From Paenibacillus kribbensis (GTDB taxonomy: Bacteria; Bacillota; Bacilli; Paenibacillales; Paenibacillaceae), in NCBI RefSeq assembly GCF_002240415.1, contig NZ_CP020028.1, positions 1,575,501-1,639,500 of the forward strand: a stretch of DNA of 64,000 nucleotides, given 5' to 3'. The position numbers and the translations under genes are program-made. Shown here in pieces: positions 25,661-34,975 of the stretch; the first letter of the stretch is position 1, and every line of letters begins with the position of its first letter. Below the pieces are notes generated by a model. That model was not told the DNA's origin. It did no database searches and saw only the letters and a program-made list of their open reading frames with translations.

Positions 25661-26485
25661 TTATAAGATGATTTTTTGTGCAATTATTTTAGTCATGGCA
25701 TGCTTATGAGCAATACCTGATGAGTTACAGTCAAAAATAACTTCCGAGCTATCTTGAATGAACCAGTCGTGATAATGTGTAAGCAGCTCACCAGAGTACC
25801 AGTTATGCGCGTTAGGCTCTTTTTCAGGTGGTGGCGCAATAAACGGCTTATGTACAAACACATTCAGGACATGCAAGCCGCTGGGATTTGTATACTGCTT
25901 ATAGTTATCCAATATTTCTTTGCGAAAGTCCGGTTTTATGTAGTGTAGGACACCACTTGAAAAGATAATATCAAAATGTGTATCCAAACGATAATCTAAA
26001 ATATCCGCCTTAAACACATCAACATGAACCCCGATTTTTTCAGCAAGTCTGTTGGTTTTCTCCACACCTGCGTCCGAAATATCAAATGCAGTCACATCAT
26101 ATCCATTTCTAGCAAAAAACACGGCATCTTTTCCCTCGCCACAGCCAATATCCAACAATTTCAAGTGTGTATTGGGCGGCATCCATTGTAAAATCTGATA
26201 ACAAACTTTATTTGGTTCAGTACCCCAGTAATATTCTGGTGTTTTATATTCTTCCTCATAAATGGTAATCGGTTTATCCTGTGATACATATCCAAGCAGT
26301 TTGTCGATGCTTACTTCCAGGGTTCTTGATAACTGGGGAAGCAACGAAATATCAGGCATGGTCTGCGCATTTTCCCACTTGGATACGGCCTGAAATGAAA
26401 GCCCGAGTATTTGTGCGAGTTCTTCTTGTGTAAGTCCTCTTTCTTTGCGGTATATGCTTATGTTTCTTGCTAATTTTTCTCTCAT
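25661..26485 (-). CDS. XRE-family HTH fused to a SAM-dependent methyltransferase
   Basis: 274 residues. Residues 1-65 are a Cro/CI-type helix-turn-helix (RGLTQEELAQILGLSFQAVSKWE). Residues about 85-235 are a class I methyltransferase with the SAM motif LLDIGCGEGKDAVFFA, an acidic residue after beta-2 (VTAFDIS) and FDIIFSSGVLHYI. The second half resembles TehB-like or small-molecule methyltransferases. The fusion suggests either a regulator that senses SAM or a substrate, or a self-regulated modification enzyme; the substrate is unknown. It is monocistronic. Confidence 0.85.
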   Translation of the reverse strand: MREKLARNISIYRKERGLTQEELAQILGLSFQAVSKWENAQTMPDISLLPQLSRTLEVSIDKLLGYVSQDKPITIYEEEYKTPEYYWGTEPNKVCYQILQWMPPNTHLKLLDIGCGEGKDAVFFARNGYDVTAFDISDAGVEKTNRLAEKIGVHVDVFKADILDYRLDTHFDIIFSSGVLHYIKPDFRKEILDNYKQYTNPSGLHVLNVFVHKPFIAPPPEKEPNAHNWYSGELLTHYHDWFIQDSSEVIFDCNSSGIAHKHAMTKIIAQKIIL

Positions 26486-26681
26486 AAATGCTCACGCTCC
26501 TTCATGTAATCCCATTTTATTGGAGCTTCTTGATCGGAACAATAACTTCATATTTGATTTTTTAAAATATTCAACTCCCAGTTGAGAAGCCGTTCTGTCC
26601 ATTTTTCTGCCATGATGTTAATGCTGCGCCCATATGGTACGATGATATCGGAATATTTGAGCACACATGGGAGGGACTAAT

Positions 26682-27674
26682 ATGGGCAAGGCGAGGCTGT
26701 GCTTTATCGGAGCTGGCTTTCACGCTTCAACGAATATATATCCTGCGGTCATTGGCGCAGGTGCTGAAATTCAAGCGATTGCGACCAGAGATATAAATAG
26801 ATCGAAGGCAGCGCTTCAGCGGTTTGGGAGCAGCGGCATCCCTTATGACAATTACAAGACTATGTTGGAGCAGGAGGACTGTGATGGAGTTGTCGTGGTT
26901 GCACAAGCGGCAGATCACCCTTCGCTCGTACTGGACTGCATTCAGGCCGGAAAACATGTTTTTGTAGACAAGCCACTAGGCTGGAATGCAGAGGAAGCGG
27001 CCCAAATTGCCGATGCGGCGGAGGCGGCTGGCGTTGTGCTGATGGTCGGCTTCATGAAGCGCTATGCGCCTGTATACGTAAAATTGAAAGAGCTGATTGA
27101 GGGTGGCTCGCTTGGAGCCGCACGCTCATTTCAGGCGAAATTTCTCGTGGACAGCACTCTATTTTGCAAAAGCGGCGAAGATTTCATGAAGCTGGCGGCG
27201 GTTCATATGGTCGATTTGGTACGTTATTTGTTCGGGGAAGCGGTGCAGGTCACTGGATTTGCGAATGATAACGGCGAGTTTATTTCGCATACGATTTCGC
27301 TAAAATTTGAAAATGGTGTGGTGGGCAGCGTATACTTCGCAGGGATGACAGCATGGACGCGCGAGAGCGAAGGTATCACAGTAACCTTTGATCATGGTTT
27401 TGCAACCGCTGATGAAGTGAATACATTGATCATTCACAAGTCGGAGAATCACGCGGAACTTCCTTGGAAATCCCTTGCGGAATCCGATACGGTTCTGACA
27501 CCGTCAGCATCGGCGATGTCGGGCGGGTATCGTGATTTGTACTTGCGCGGTTTTGTTGGCGAAATCGTTCATTTCATGGACTGTTGCAAAGAAGGACATA
27601 CGCCTTATTCAAGTGGACGGGATAATGTAAAAACGATGGAGCTGTGCGACCGCATTTTGACCGCGCTTCAATAG
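26682..27674 (+). CDS. Gfo/Idh/MocA-family oxidoreductase
   Basis: The ATG at 26682 follows GGAGGG; an ATG at 26667 is upstream of this RBS. The 330 residues have an N-terminal Rossmann fold (LCFIGAGFHASTNIYPAV) and the family's catalytic-lysine motif FVDKPLGWN, then a C-terminal alpha/beta domain. Such enzymes oxidise or reduce sugars and related polyols with NAD(P). It starts the carbohydrate region, so it may act on the sugar imported by the adjacent transporter (inference). It is separated from that operon by a terminator. Confidence 0.9.
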   Translation: MGKARLCFIGAGFHASTNIYPAVIGAGAEIQAIATRDINRSKAALQRFGSSGIPYDNYKTMLEQEDCDGVVVVAQAADHPSLVLDCIQAGKHVFVDKPLGWNAEEAAQIADAAEAAGVVLMVGFMKRYAPVYVKLKELIEGGSLGAARSFQAKFLVDSTLFCKSGEDFMKLAAVHMVDLVRYLFGEAVQVTGFANDNGEFISHTISLKFENGVVGSVYFAGMTAWTRESEGITVTFDHGFATADEVNTLIIHKSENHAELPWKSLAESDTVLTPSASAMSGGYRDLYLRGFVGEIVHFMDCCKEGHTPYSSGRDNVKTMELCDRILTALQ

Positions 27675-27762
27675 GATACAAGATTCAATATACAAGCTTT
27701 GGAGCCTGAGCTGTACTTTAGTTTGGGCTTCTTTGAAAGAAGCTGTGGCTTAGCTAGCCAGC

Positions 27763-27799
27763 AGATGACTCCTGCATTTGTCGGGAGTCATCTTTTTTT
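27763..27799 (+). terminator. Terminator of the Gfo/Idh/MocA gene
   Basis: AGATGACTCC pairs with GGAGTCATCT, followed by seven T. Confidence 0.85.
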
Positions 27800-27899
27800 G
27801 GATTATCCCCCGAGTTTCTATTGCATATCGTGATATTCATGTTTATATATGTTTACTAAAATACATCAACAAAGGAGAACGATACGATAAAATAAGAAG

Positions 27900-27913
27900 A
27901 GAAAGCGCTATCA
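27900..27913. promoter_or_regulatory. Candidate cre operator before the first YesM/YesN operon
   Basis: AGAAAGCGCTATCA matches the CcpA consensus except at its first base. It is 38 bases before the kinase start. Confidence 0.4.
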
Positions 27914-27951
27914 ATACGACTTTTATGCGATTGTTCAGGGGGAGAATGCAT

Positions 27952-29712
27952 ATGCGCTCAAGTTTCCAACCATTAAACACGTTGCGTAATCAGATTTTTA
28001 TCGGATTTATACTGGTGATGCTCATTATGATGAGTGTGGCGGGGGCGTTCATTTACCTCAATGTCTCTCACCTGTTGAAAAACAGTGCCGAGCGGCATAT
28101 TGGTCAGACGGCGGTACAAGCAAGCGGCAGGCTGGATGCATTAATCGGCCAGATGGACAGCCTGACGGAGCAGGTGGCAAACCATCCGTCTGTTCAGCAT
28201 ATTTTGCTGGAGGAGCGCAGCGGGGGCAAGGTGACTTTTCGGCAGCGTCAATCACTACTGCAGGTGATGCATAGCTACCAGGCTTATATGCCGAGTGTTG
28301 GCTCTTTGGAGCTGTATACCGCTGAAGGAAAGATGTTGTTTCCGATCAGGGAGGGCAGTCTGGAGGAGCGGATCGGACAGGCGGACATCCGGGAAGCAAA
28401 TGAGATGAAAGGAAGATTAGTCTGGATCGGCATCGATCCCGAGGACCCTCGGTCGCTGCTGGCGATTCGGCAGGTGAGTCTGGTGGACCGTTGGTTTTCA
28501 CGCGGAGGATATCTGATTACCCGCATGGAGCGAAGTTATTTTGGGCTGAATGATGTATCGGCGGTCAAGGAAGAAGCGAGTGAAACGATGCTGCTCGTAG
28601 ATCGTCAAGGCCAGCTGCTGTCAGGCGAGCCTATGAACCAGATGGATTTGTCAGGTGTACTGCACAGCAAGGCACAGACGGTTCATATTGGAGAACGGGA
28701 ATATGTGAAGGCGGTGCAGCAATCGGAGCGGACCGGCTGGTCGCTGCTGATCCTGATTCCGGTTAGCGTCGTCACCGACGGAATTACGGTTTTACGGACT
28801 ACACTTATCATCTCCGCGTCTCTTGGTGCCGTGTTATTCCTGTTTATGTCCTTTATGCTGTCTACGTTGATTACCAGACCGATAGGTCACTTGATCCAAG
28901 CGATGCGCCGTTCACGCCAAGGAGCATTGGCCTTGAATCCAGAACCGGCAGCAGCGGTTGAGCTGCGGGAATTGAACGCAGAGTACAACATGATGATTGT
29001 TGATATCAATGAATTGATCCGTGTCATTTGTGAGAAGGAGGTTCTGCAAAGCCAGACCGAGCTTAAAGCCCTGCAAGCGCAGATCAATCCGCATTTTCTT
29101 TTTAATACGCTGGATGCTTTCAACTGGTCGCTACAGGAAAAGGGGGAGGAGGAGCTTGCCGGGCTGATGGTGTCGATGTCACGGCTGTTTCGTTATATTA
29201 TTGAGCCGGCTCACCATGACGCTTGGGTGACACTCGGGGAAGAAATGGCACAAGTCCGCCGTTATCTGGAACTGATGGAGATGCGCCTGGGTGCACGTCT
29301 GAGCTGGCAAATTCATATGCCTCCAGAGGCGGCGAGAATTCCGCTTCCTAAACTGCTAATCCAGCCTATTGTAGAGAATGCCATTTTGCATGGCGTCGAA
29401 AATCGTATCGGCAACGGTCGTGTTGAAATCCGTGCCACTCCTTCGGCAAGACCGGGATGGACCAAGATCGCGGTCATAGATGACGGACCTGGCATGACAC
29501 CGGAGGAACTTGCGGCTGTGCATACAGCACTGACGGGGGGATCGATCAGCCAGAGCAAGGGGACAGGTATGGGACTGGTTAATGTGCAGCGCAGGCTCGC
29601 CCTCTATTATGACAGTGTATATGATCCAACGGACGGTTTGCTGATACATAGTGCTGTGCAGGAAGGAACGGTGGTCGCTTTTGAAATTCCTGATGAATAC
29701 GGAGGGCGGTAG
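27952..29712 (+). CDS. YesM-type sensor histidine kinase (module 1)
   Basis: The ATG at 27952 follows GGGGGAG by 7 bases; the open frame extends upstream to a GTG at 27778, but that lies inside the previous gene's terminator. The 586 residues have a first membrane helix (about 12-35), an extracellular Cache-like sensor, a second helix near 280-300, HAMP, the His-kinase box (LKALQAQINPHFLFNTL, with the phospho-His) and ATPase boxes (QPIVENAILHGVE, DDGPGM, GTGMGLVNVQRRL). It senses an extracellular sugar and phosphorylates the AraC-type regulator 2 bases downstream. Confidence 0.92.
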   Translation: MRSSFQPLNTLRNQIFIGFILVMLIMMSVAGAFIYLNVSHLLKNSAERHIGQTAVQASGRLDALIGQMDSLTEQVANHPSVQHILLEERSGGKVTFRQRQSLLQVMHSYQAYMPSVGSLELYTAEGKMLFPIREGSLEERIGQADIREANEMKGRLVWIGIDPEDPRSLLAIRQVSLVDRWFSRGGYLITRMERSYFGLNDVSAVKEEASETMLLVDRQGQLLSGEPMNQMDLSGVLHSKAQTVHIGEREYVKAVQQSERTGWSLLILIPVSVVTDGITVLRTTLIISASLGAVLFLFMSFMLSTLITRPIGHLIQAMRRSRQGALALNPEPAAAVELRELNAEYNMMIVDINELIRVICEKEVLQSQTELKALQAQINPHFLFNTLDAFNWSLQEKGEEELAGLMVSMSRLFRYIIEPAHHDAWVTLGEEMAQVRRYLELMEMRLGARLSWQIHMPPEAARIPLPKLLIQPIVENAILHGVENRIGNGRVEIRATPSARPGWTKIAVIDDGPGMTPEELAAVHTALTGGSISQSKGTGMGLVNVQRRLALYYDSVYDPTDGLLIHSAVQEGTVVAFEIPDEYGGR

Positions 29713-29714
29713 GA

Positions 29715-30515
29715 ATGAGTGTTTCATCCAAAACCATTGTAATTGTAGACGATGAACAGCGAACACGTCAGGGAATACATCAGACACTGGAGCAATGGGC
29801 AGCCGGGAAATACCGGATTGTGACATCGGGTAATGGTTTGGAAGCATTACATACGCTGCGTGCGGAGACCGTCCATCTGCTCATTACGGATGTCCGGTTG
29901 CCGGAATTCAGCGGACTGGATTTGATCCGCTCCCTGGAACGGGATTCCCGCCGGCCGGCGATCATTGTCATCTCGGGATATGCGGAGTTTGATTATGTCC
30001 AGCAGGCTCTTCGTCTGGGAGCCGTCAATTACTTGCTCAAGCCGATTGATAAGCAGGAGCTGCTTAATGCAGTAGATGAAGCGCTCCGGCTGGAAGAGGA
30101 ACGGCAGCGGTATGAGCAGCTTGAAAAGATAGCTGATCCTGTTCTGTTAGAGCTTGACCTCCAAGCGGCTACTCTTAGTGATCCGATACGGCGTGCCTGC
30201 ATCTATATGGCGGAGCATCTTCACGAATCCATCACGATGGCGCAGACTGCCGCGCATTCACACCTGAATGCGAGCTATTTTAGCGTTTTGTTCAAGGAGC
30301 AAAGTGGCTTGTCCTTCACCGAATATCTGCACCGGCTGCGGATGCAACGGGCCAAGGAGCTGCTGCTGCATACCCAACTGACGATTGCGCAAATCGGAGA
30401 GCGTTCAGGCTACAGGACTGATAAATATTTTATTAAAGTGTTCAAAGTGTCCGAGGGGGTAAGTCCCAGCCGCTACAGGCAGCAGATGCGTAAAGAGCCG
30501 GGGAATATTGATTGA
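29715..30515 (+). CDS. YesN-type response regulator with AraC DNA-binding domain (module 1)
   Basis: 266 residues, short for this family because the middle domain is missing. The receiver (1-120) has VDDE, phospho-acceptor Asp in ITDVRLPEFSG and Lys in LLKPID. The C-terminal 100 residues are two AraC-type helix-turn-helices (ITMAQTAAHSHLNASYFSVLF, then LTIAQIGERSGYRTDKYFIKVF). It should activate the ABC transporter operon that starts 150 bases downstream, where an ACCCAAT direct repeat lies. Confidence 0.92.
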   Translation: MSVSSKTIVIVDDEQRTRQGIHQTLEQWAAGKYRIVTSGNGLEALHTLRAETVHLLITDVRLPEFSGLDLIRSLERDSRRPAIIVISGYAEFDYVQQALRLGAVNYLLKPIDKQELLNAVDEALRLEEERQRYEQLEKIADPVLLELDLQAATLSDPIRRACIYMAEHLHESITMAQTAAHSHLNASYFSVLFKEQSGLSFTEYLHRLRMQRAKELLLHTQLTIAQIGERSGYRTDKYFIKVFKVSEGVSPSRYRQQMRKEPGNID

Positions 30516-30533
30516 CAGCGTAGGCAGCCACTG

Positions 30534-30572
30534 CCCAATACACAACCCAATAAAAGTGGAATTATACCCAAT
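30534..30572 (+). promoter_or_regulatory. Candidate YesN operator: CCCAAT direct repeats
   Basis: CCCAAT occurs at 30534, 30546 and 30567. The last two, as ACCCAAT, are 21 bp apart (two helical turns), the geometry usual for AraC-family sites. They precede the binding-protein gene. Confidence 0.45.
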
Positions 30573-30617
30573 CAGCGTACCCTGTTGAAAGCAGGAATGG
30601 AGTGCTAAACTTACAAA

Positions 30618-30631
30618 TGGTAACGGTTACA
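30618..30631. promoter_or_regulatory. Candidate cre operator before the binding-protein gene
   Basis: TGGTAACGGTTACA, one mismatch to the CcpA consensus, 34 bases before the start codon. Confidence 0.45.
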
Positions 30632-30664
30632 AAAAAATAAAACTACATTAATGGAGGTCTAACG

Positions 30665-32008
30665 ATGTCCAACGAGTATGGTTTGCGTAAGCGTTCACAC
30701 CGAAAATGGGTTGCTGGGTTGACCCTGCTGCTGTCATTGATGCTGGTGCTATCCGGTTGCGGTGCTGGTAAAGATGGCAAGGGTGGTTCTGAGGGAGAAG
30801 GGGGAAAGATTACCCTCAAAATGATGCATCTGTGGCCAGAGGGAAGCTCGGCACAGCAAAGCAAGCTTGTGACCCAGATCATAGATCAATACGAAAAGGA
30901 TCATCCGAATGTCGTCATTCAGCAGGAAGTGCTGGAAAATGAACAATACAAAAATAAGCTCAAAGTGCTGTCGGCCTCCAATGAATTGCCGGATATCGGC
31001 ATCACCTGGGCAGCGGGCTTCATGGAGCCTTACGTCAAAGGCGGATTATTTACGCCGATGGATGACCTGTTGAATGGTTCAAAGCTGAAGGATAAATTCG
31101 TACCGGGAACGACTGAAGCCTATGCGCTGAATGGAAAAACGTATGCGCTTCCGATCGAATTGAACATTTCACCCATCTACTACAACAAGGCTATATTCCA
31201 AAAATACAATCTGAAAGTACCAGCGACACTTGACGAATTGAAGCAGGCTGTGCAAACACTTGCGGATCATGGCGTTGCGCCGATTGCACTGGGCAATAAA
31301 GACCGCTGGACCGGCTCGCTCTGGTATATGTATCTGGCGGAACGTATAGCGGGTAACGAAACGCTGAAAAAAGCGATTGACGGCTCAGGCTCGTTCGATG
31401 ACCCTGGTTTAATTCAGGCGGCCTCCGAAATCCAGACGCTTGTAGATATGAATGCCTTTAACAAGGGATTTAACGGCTTGTCCAATGATGAAGGAAAATC
31501 CGAGTTTATGAACGACAAGGCCGCTATGTATTTGATGGGGACTTGGGAATTGCCGAATTTTACGACCAACCCCGCCATCCCGCAAGCATTTAAAGATCAA
31601 ATCGGCTTCTTTAAATTTCCGATGGTTGCAGGCGGCAAGGGCAACGAGAACAGTTGGGTAGGAGGTCCGGGAGTAGGCTTGTTTGTCTCGGAAAATTCCA
31701 AGGTAAAAGAAGAGGCCAAAGCGTTCGTTGAATATTTCGTAGTCCAATGGGGTGAGCAATCGGTCACGCAGGCGGGTGTTATTCCAGCGACGAAAGTAGA
31801 CACCTCCAAAGGAGATTTGCCCAAGTTGTATGTCGATTTGCTGAATGGTCTGAATCAAGCCAGCAGCATTACATTGTTCGCCGATGTACAGATGAAGCCG
31901 AATGCAGCGCAGGTACATTTGAATATGATTCAGGCGTTGTTTGGCAAAGCGGTGACACCGCAACAATTTGCCGAGCAGCATAAGGCTGCCATCGAGAAAG
32001 GAAATTGA
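30665..32008 (+). CDS. Sugar ABC transporter substrate-binding lipoprotein (module 1)
   Basis: The RBS is ATGGAGGTC. The 447 residues start with a lipoprotein signal (LVLSGCGAGK; lipobox L-S-G-C, Cys near residue 34), so the mature protein is anchored to the outer face of the membrane. The rest is an SBP family 1 fold (ITWAAGFMEPYV, GKTYALPIELNISPIYYNK, AAMYLMGTWE). It captures an oligosaccharide for the two permeases downstream. The sugar cannot be told from sequence. Confidence 0.93.
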   Translation: MSNEYGLRKRSHRKWVAGLTLLLSLMLVLSGCGAGKDGKGGSEGEGGKITLKMMHLWPEGSSAQQSKLVTQIIDQYEKDHPNVVIQQEVLENEQYKNKLKVLSASNELPDIGITWAAGFMEPYVKGGLFTPMDDLLNGSKLKDKFVPGTTEAYALNGKTYALPIELNISPIYYNKAIFQKYNLKVPATLDELKQAVQTLADHGVAPIALGNKDRWTGSLWYMYLAERIAGNETLKKAIDGSGSFDDPGLIQAASEIQTLVDMNAFNKGFNGLSNDEGKSEFMNDKAAMYLMGTWELPNFTTNPAIPQAFKDQIGFFKFPMVAGGKGNENSWVGGPGVGLFVSENSKVKEEAKAFVEYFVVQWGEQSVTQAGVIPATKVDTSKGDLPKLYVDLLNGLNQASSITLFADVQMKPNAAQVHLNMIQALFGKAVTPQQFAEQHKAAIEKGN

Positions 32009-32034
32009 AATTGAGCGCTTAAGGAGGTCCGGCC

Positions 32035-32916
32035 GTGGAAAAGGTCATGTCCAATAAGCTTGTCATTGCCCTGTATGTGTTGCCTTCCCTGCTGCTGTTG
32101 CTTGCTGTGATTTATGTGCCTATTGTGCTGACCGGCTATTATGGCCTGAATCAGTGGAATGGAATCGGCCCTATGACTTTTGTCGGGCTGGACAACTATC
32201 AACATTTGTTCACAGACACAGCGTTCTGGCAAAGTGCTTGGCATTCCCTGCTGCTGGCCTTGTTTTCAGGCGTCAGTCTGATCGGTTATCTGGTGATTGC
32301 GATGATTTTGTCAGGGAATATCAAGGGAGCGAATCTGCTGCGGAAAATTTATCTGATTCCCATGCTGCTGTCTTCTGTAGCTATCGCGCAATTGTGGCTC
32401 AAAATGTATCATCCGACGAACGGAGTGCTGAATTCCTTGCTGGCGTCGCTCGGAGTTCACAACCCGCCCGAATGGTTGGCTAATCCATCTCTGGTGCTGC
32501 CTGCTCTGTTCATCCCGATTATTTGGCAATATGCAGGCTTTTATATTCTGATCTATTATGCCGGGCTGAAAAACATTCCCGAAACGCTGGTGGAAGCTGC
32601 CCGGATTGATGGGGCCAGTGCCTGGCAGATTGCGACTCGTATCAAATTGCCTCTGCTGCGCGAGGTGATTAACGTCACGATCATATTGTCCATTGTCGGT
32701 TCGCTCAAATATTTTGACCTCATCTACGTCATGACGGACGGTGGGCCGAATGGAGCCAGTGAAGTGATGGCATCTTACATGTACCACCAGGCGTTCCGCA
32801 GCTTTGATTTTGGATATGGCAGTGCTACAGCCTTTGCCCTGCTGCTCATTTGTCTGGTCGCTACGTGGCTGATTCGCAAGGCTACCGCTTCCGGTGACAC
32901 AATCCAGTATTCATAA
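32035..32916 (+). CDS. Sugar ABC transporter permease (UgpA/MalF type, module 1)
   Basis: A GTG start follows AAGGAGG by 7 bases. The 293 residues have six membrane helices and the EAA cytoplasmic loop (EAARIDGASAWQIATRIKLP) that contacts the ATPase. It forms the channel with the next gene. No ATPase gene is in the cluster. Confidence 0.92.
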   Translation: MEKVMSNKLVIALYVLPSLLLLLAVIYVPIVLTGYYGLNQWNGIGPMTFVGLDNYQHLFTDTAFWQSAWHSLLLALFSGVSLIGYLVIAMILSGNIKGANLLRKIYLIPMLLSSVAIAQLWLKMYHPTNGVLNSLLASLGVHNPPEWLANPSLVLPALFIPIIWQYAGFYILIYYAGLKNIPETLVEAARIDGASAWQIATRIKLPLLREVINVTIILSIVGSLKYFDLIYVMTDGGPNGASEVMASYMYHQAFRSFDFGYGSATAFALLLICLVATWLIRKATASGDTIQYS

Positions 32917-32971
32917 TACGCCATGCGAATAGATCATGGATAACCAAGGATAGGAAGAGGGAGGAACGGAC

Positions 32972-33853
32972 ATGAAAACCCAGGCAGCCGCCAGCTATCC
33001 GCTTGGTGTCTCTACCCGCGGCAAAATGTTAACTCGCGTCGGTTATGCCGCATTGTATACGCTTTTGATCATCCTGGCGGTGACGCAGCTTTTACCGCTG
33101 CTGTGGCTGATGCTTTTTTCACTTAAAAATAATCAGGAGGTGTTTAACCTTCCACCGTTTGCACTCCCGTCCCAGCCGCATTGGGAGAACTATATGAATG
33201 TGTGGACCAGCGGCAATATCGGGCGGTATTTTTTCAATAGTGTGTTGGTTACGGTCATATCCGTAGTGCTAACGGTGCTGCTGGCCAGCTTTGTAACGTT
33301 TGCGATTACACGTATGCGCTGGAAAGGAAGCCAACTGGTCCTAGGACTCTTTATGGTCGGACTGATGATTCCAGTCCATTCCACCTTGATTCCGTTGTTC
33401 AGTATGTTTCTCAAGCTGCATCTGACAGACACGCCGCTGTCCATCATCCTGTCGTATGTTGCTTTTAACCTGCCCACAACGATGATGATCCTGCTGGGAT
33501 TCTATTATGCCTTGCCCCGGGAAGTGGAAGAAGCGTCCGTTATGGACGGCTGCTCTGTCAACCGGATGTTCTTCCGGATTGTGCTGCCTATGACGACCCC
33601 GGTCATGGCAACGACCTCTATTATTAACATGATCTATAACTGGAATGAATTTATTTTCGTCAATACGTTCATCAGCTCGGACGAAAACAAAACGCTGACC
33701 GTAGGCGTTCAGAACTTTATTGGACAATATACGACCGACTGGGGAGCGATCGGGGCTACGCTGATGATCAGCATTTTGCCCATTCTGCTAGTGTTCCTCA
33801 TCATGAGTGACCGGATTGTGGAAGGGATCGCAGCCGGGTCGGTTAAGGGGTAA
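32972..33853 (+). CDS. Sugar ABC transporter permease (AraQ/MalG type, module 1)
   Basis: The RBS is GGGAGGA. The 293 residues have six membrane helices and an EAA-type loop (EEASVMDGCSVNRMFFRIVLP). It ends with AAGSVKG, typical for MalG-type subunits. It is the partner of the preceding permease, and a nested terminator closes the operon. Confidence 0.92.
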   Translation: MKTQAAASYPLGVSTRGKMLTRVGYAALYTLLIILAVTQLLPLLWLMLFSLKNNQEVFNLPPFALPSQPHWENYMNVWTSGNIGRYFFNSVLVTVISVVLTVLLASFVTFAITRMRWKGSQLVLGLFMVGLMIPVHSTLIPLFSMFLKLHLTDTPLSIILSYVAFNLPTTMMILLGFYYALPREVEEASVMDGCSVNRMFFRIVLPMTTPVMATTSIINMIYNWNEFIFVNTFISSDENKTLTVGVQNFIGQYTTDWGAIGATLMISILPILLVFLIMSDRIVEGIAAGSVKG

Positions 33854-33882
33854 AACAAATTCCCCTGTCAGATTTGAAGAGT

Positions 33883-33947
33883 ACCCCCTAGTAGATATTG
33901 GGACAAACCTCTTGGTTTGTCCGATGTATGCCAGGGGGTGCGTTTTT
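33883..33947 (+). terminator. Nested terminator after module 1
   Basis: Outer arms ACCCCCT/AGGGGGT enclose an inner GACAAACC-TCTT-GGTTTGTC hairpin, followed by TTTTT. Confidence 0.75.
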
Positions 33948-33995
33948 ATGCGAGTTAAGTTTGGATGAGTAACATTCTCCCCTTTGAAAAGTTGA

Positions 33996-34032
33996 TTTCC
34001 CTATCCCGTCCTATTTTTGTCCCTTCTATAAT
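33996..34032 (+). promoter_or_regulatory. Promoter of module 2 with candidate YesN operator
   Basis: TTTCCC (33996) and TGTCCCT (34018) are spaced exactly as in 39289-39317 before the second binding-protein gene. A TATAAT -10 box follows at 34027-34032, so the repeat covers the -35 region, as expected for an activator site. Confidence 0.55.
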
Positions 34033-34062
34033 CAGTATTAAAGATTGTAGGGGGGGCATTTT

Positions 34063-34953
34063 ATGAAGCTGAAAAAAGTACACGCCTATGTGTTTGTTTT
34101 CCCGAGTTTATTTCTGACCCTTGTATTCGGCATTTATCCTCTGCTTTGGGCGCTTCGTTACATGTTTTATGATTATCAGGGATTCGGGACGCCTGTTTTT
34201 ATTGGCCTCGGCAATTTTACGCGCATTCTGCGTGACCATCAATTCTGGTCCTCCGTTGGAAATACTGGCATTTACGCTCTTGGCAAGCTGCTCGTAACCC
34301 TTCCCATGTCCTTGGTTTTGGCTATTATTTTGAATCGCAAGCTGAAGGGACGCTCCTTGTTGCGAGCGATTTATTATTTACCTACTATTTTTAGCGCTTC
34401 GGTGATGGCGATCGTCTTTTTTATTATTTTCAACTCCTATAACGGGATCTTGAACCAACTGCTGCTCAAGTACCATCTCGTCTCCGCCCCGATTAATTGG
34501 CTAGGCGCCGATTATGCCATGCTGACCACTATTATCATCGCCATCTGGGGCGCTATCGGCAACTATATGCTGCTGTTTCTCGCCGGTCTGCAAGGTATTC
34601 CGAACGATCTTTACGAAGCGGCCTCGCTGGACGGGGCCAATGAGTTTCAAAAGCTTAAGTATGTGACTATTCCGATGCTGGGACCAGTTATGCAGATGAT
34701 TATCATGCTGGCCATTACCATCTCCCTTAAAGGTTATGAGAGCATCATGGTTTTGACCGCAGGTGGGCCTTACGGAAAAACAGAGGTCATGTACCTCTAT
34801 CTGTTCAAGCTGCTGTTTCCGGTATCGGGCGAAACCCAGGGGATTCAGCAATTGGGATACGGCAGTGCGGTCGGCTTCACCACCGCGTTGATTGTAGGGG
34901 GAGTTACGCTGATCTACTTCCGTATTTCCAAAAAGCTGAATGATGTTTACTAG
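34063..34953 (+). CDS. Sugar ABC transporter permease (LplB/UgpA type, module 2)
   Basis: The RBS is AGGGGGG. The 296 residues have six membrane helices and an EAA loop (YEAASLDGANEFQKLKYVTIP). It is the first gene of the second import module. The binding protein is encoded 5 kb downstream after the YesM/YesN genes rather than in front, an uncommon order. Confidence 0.92.
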   Translation: MKLKKVHAYVFVFPSLFLTLVFGIYPLLWALRYMFYDYQGFGTPVFIGLGNFTRILRDHQFWSSVGNTGIYALGKLLVTLPMSLVLAIILNRKLKGRSLLRAIYYLPTIFSASVMAIVFFIIFNSYNGILNQLLLKYHLVSAPINWLGADYAMLTTIIIAIWGAIGNYMLLFLAGLQGIPNDLYEAASLDGANEFQKLKYVTIPMLGPVMQMIIMLAITISLKGYESIMVLTAGGPYGKTEVMYLYLFKLLFPVSGETQGIQQLGYGSAVGFTTALIVGGVTLIYFRISKKLNDVY

Positions 34954-34975
34954 AAGCAGGCAGGAGGAGAACAGA

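Noticed and set aside
27778..27951. Upstream extension of the first YesM kinase to a GTG
   Set aside because: The extension begins inside the preceding terminator and lacks an RBS, while ATG 27952 has GGGGGAG at proper distance.
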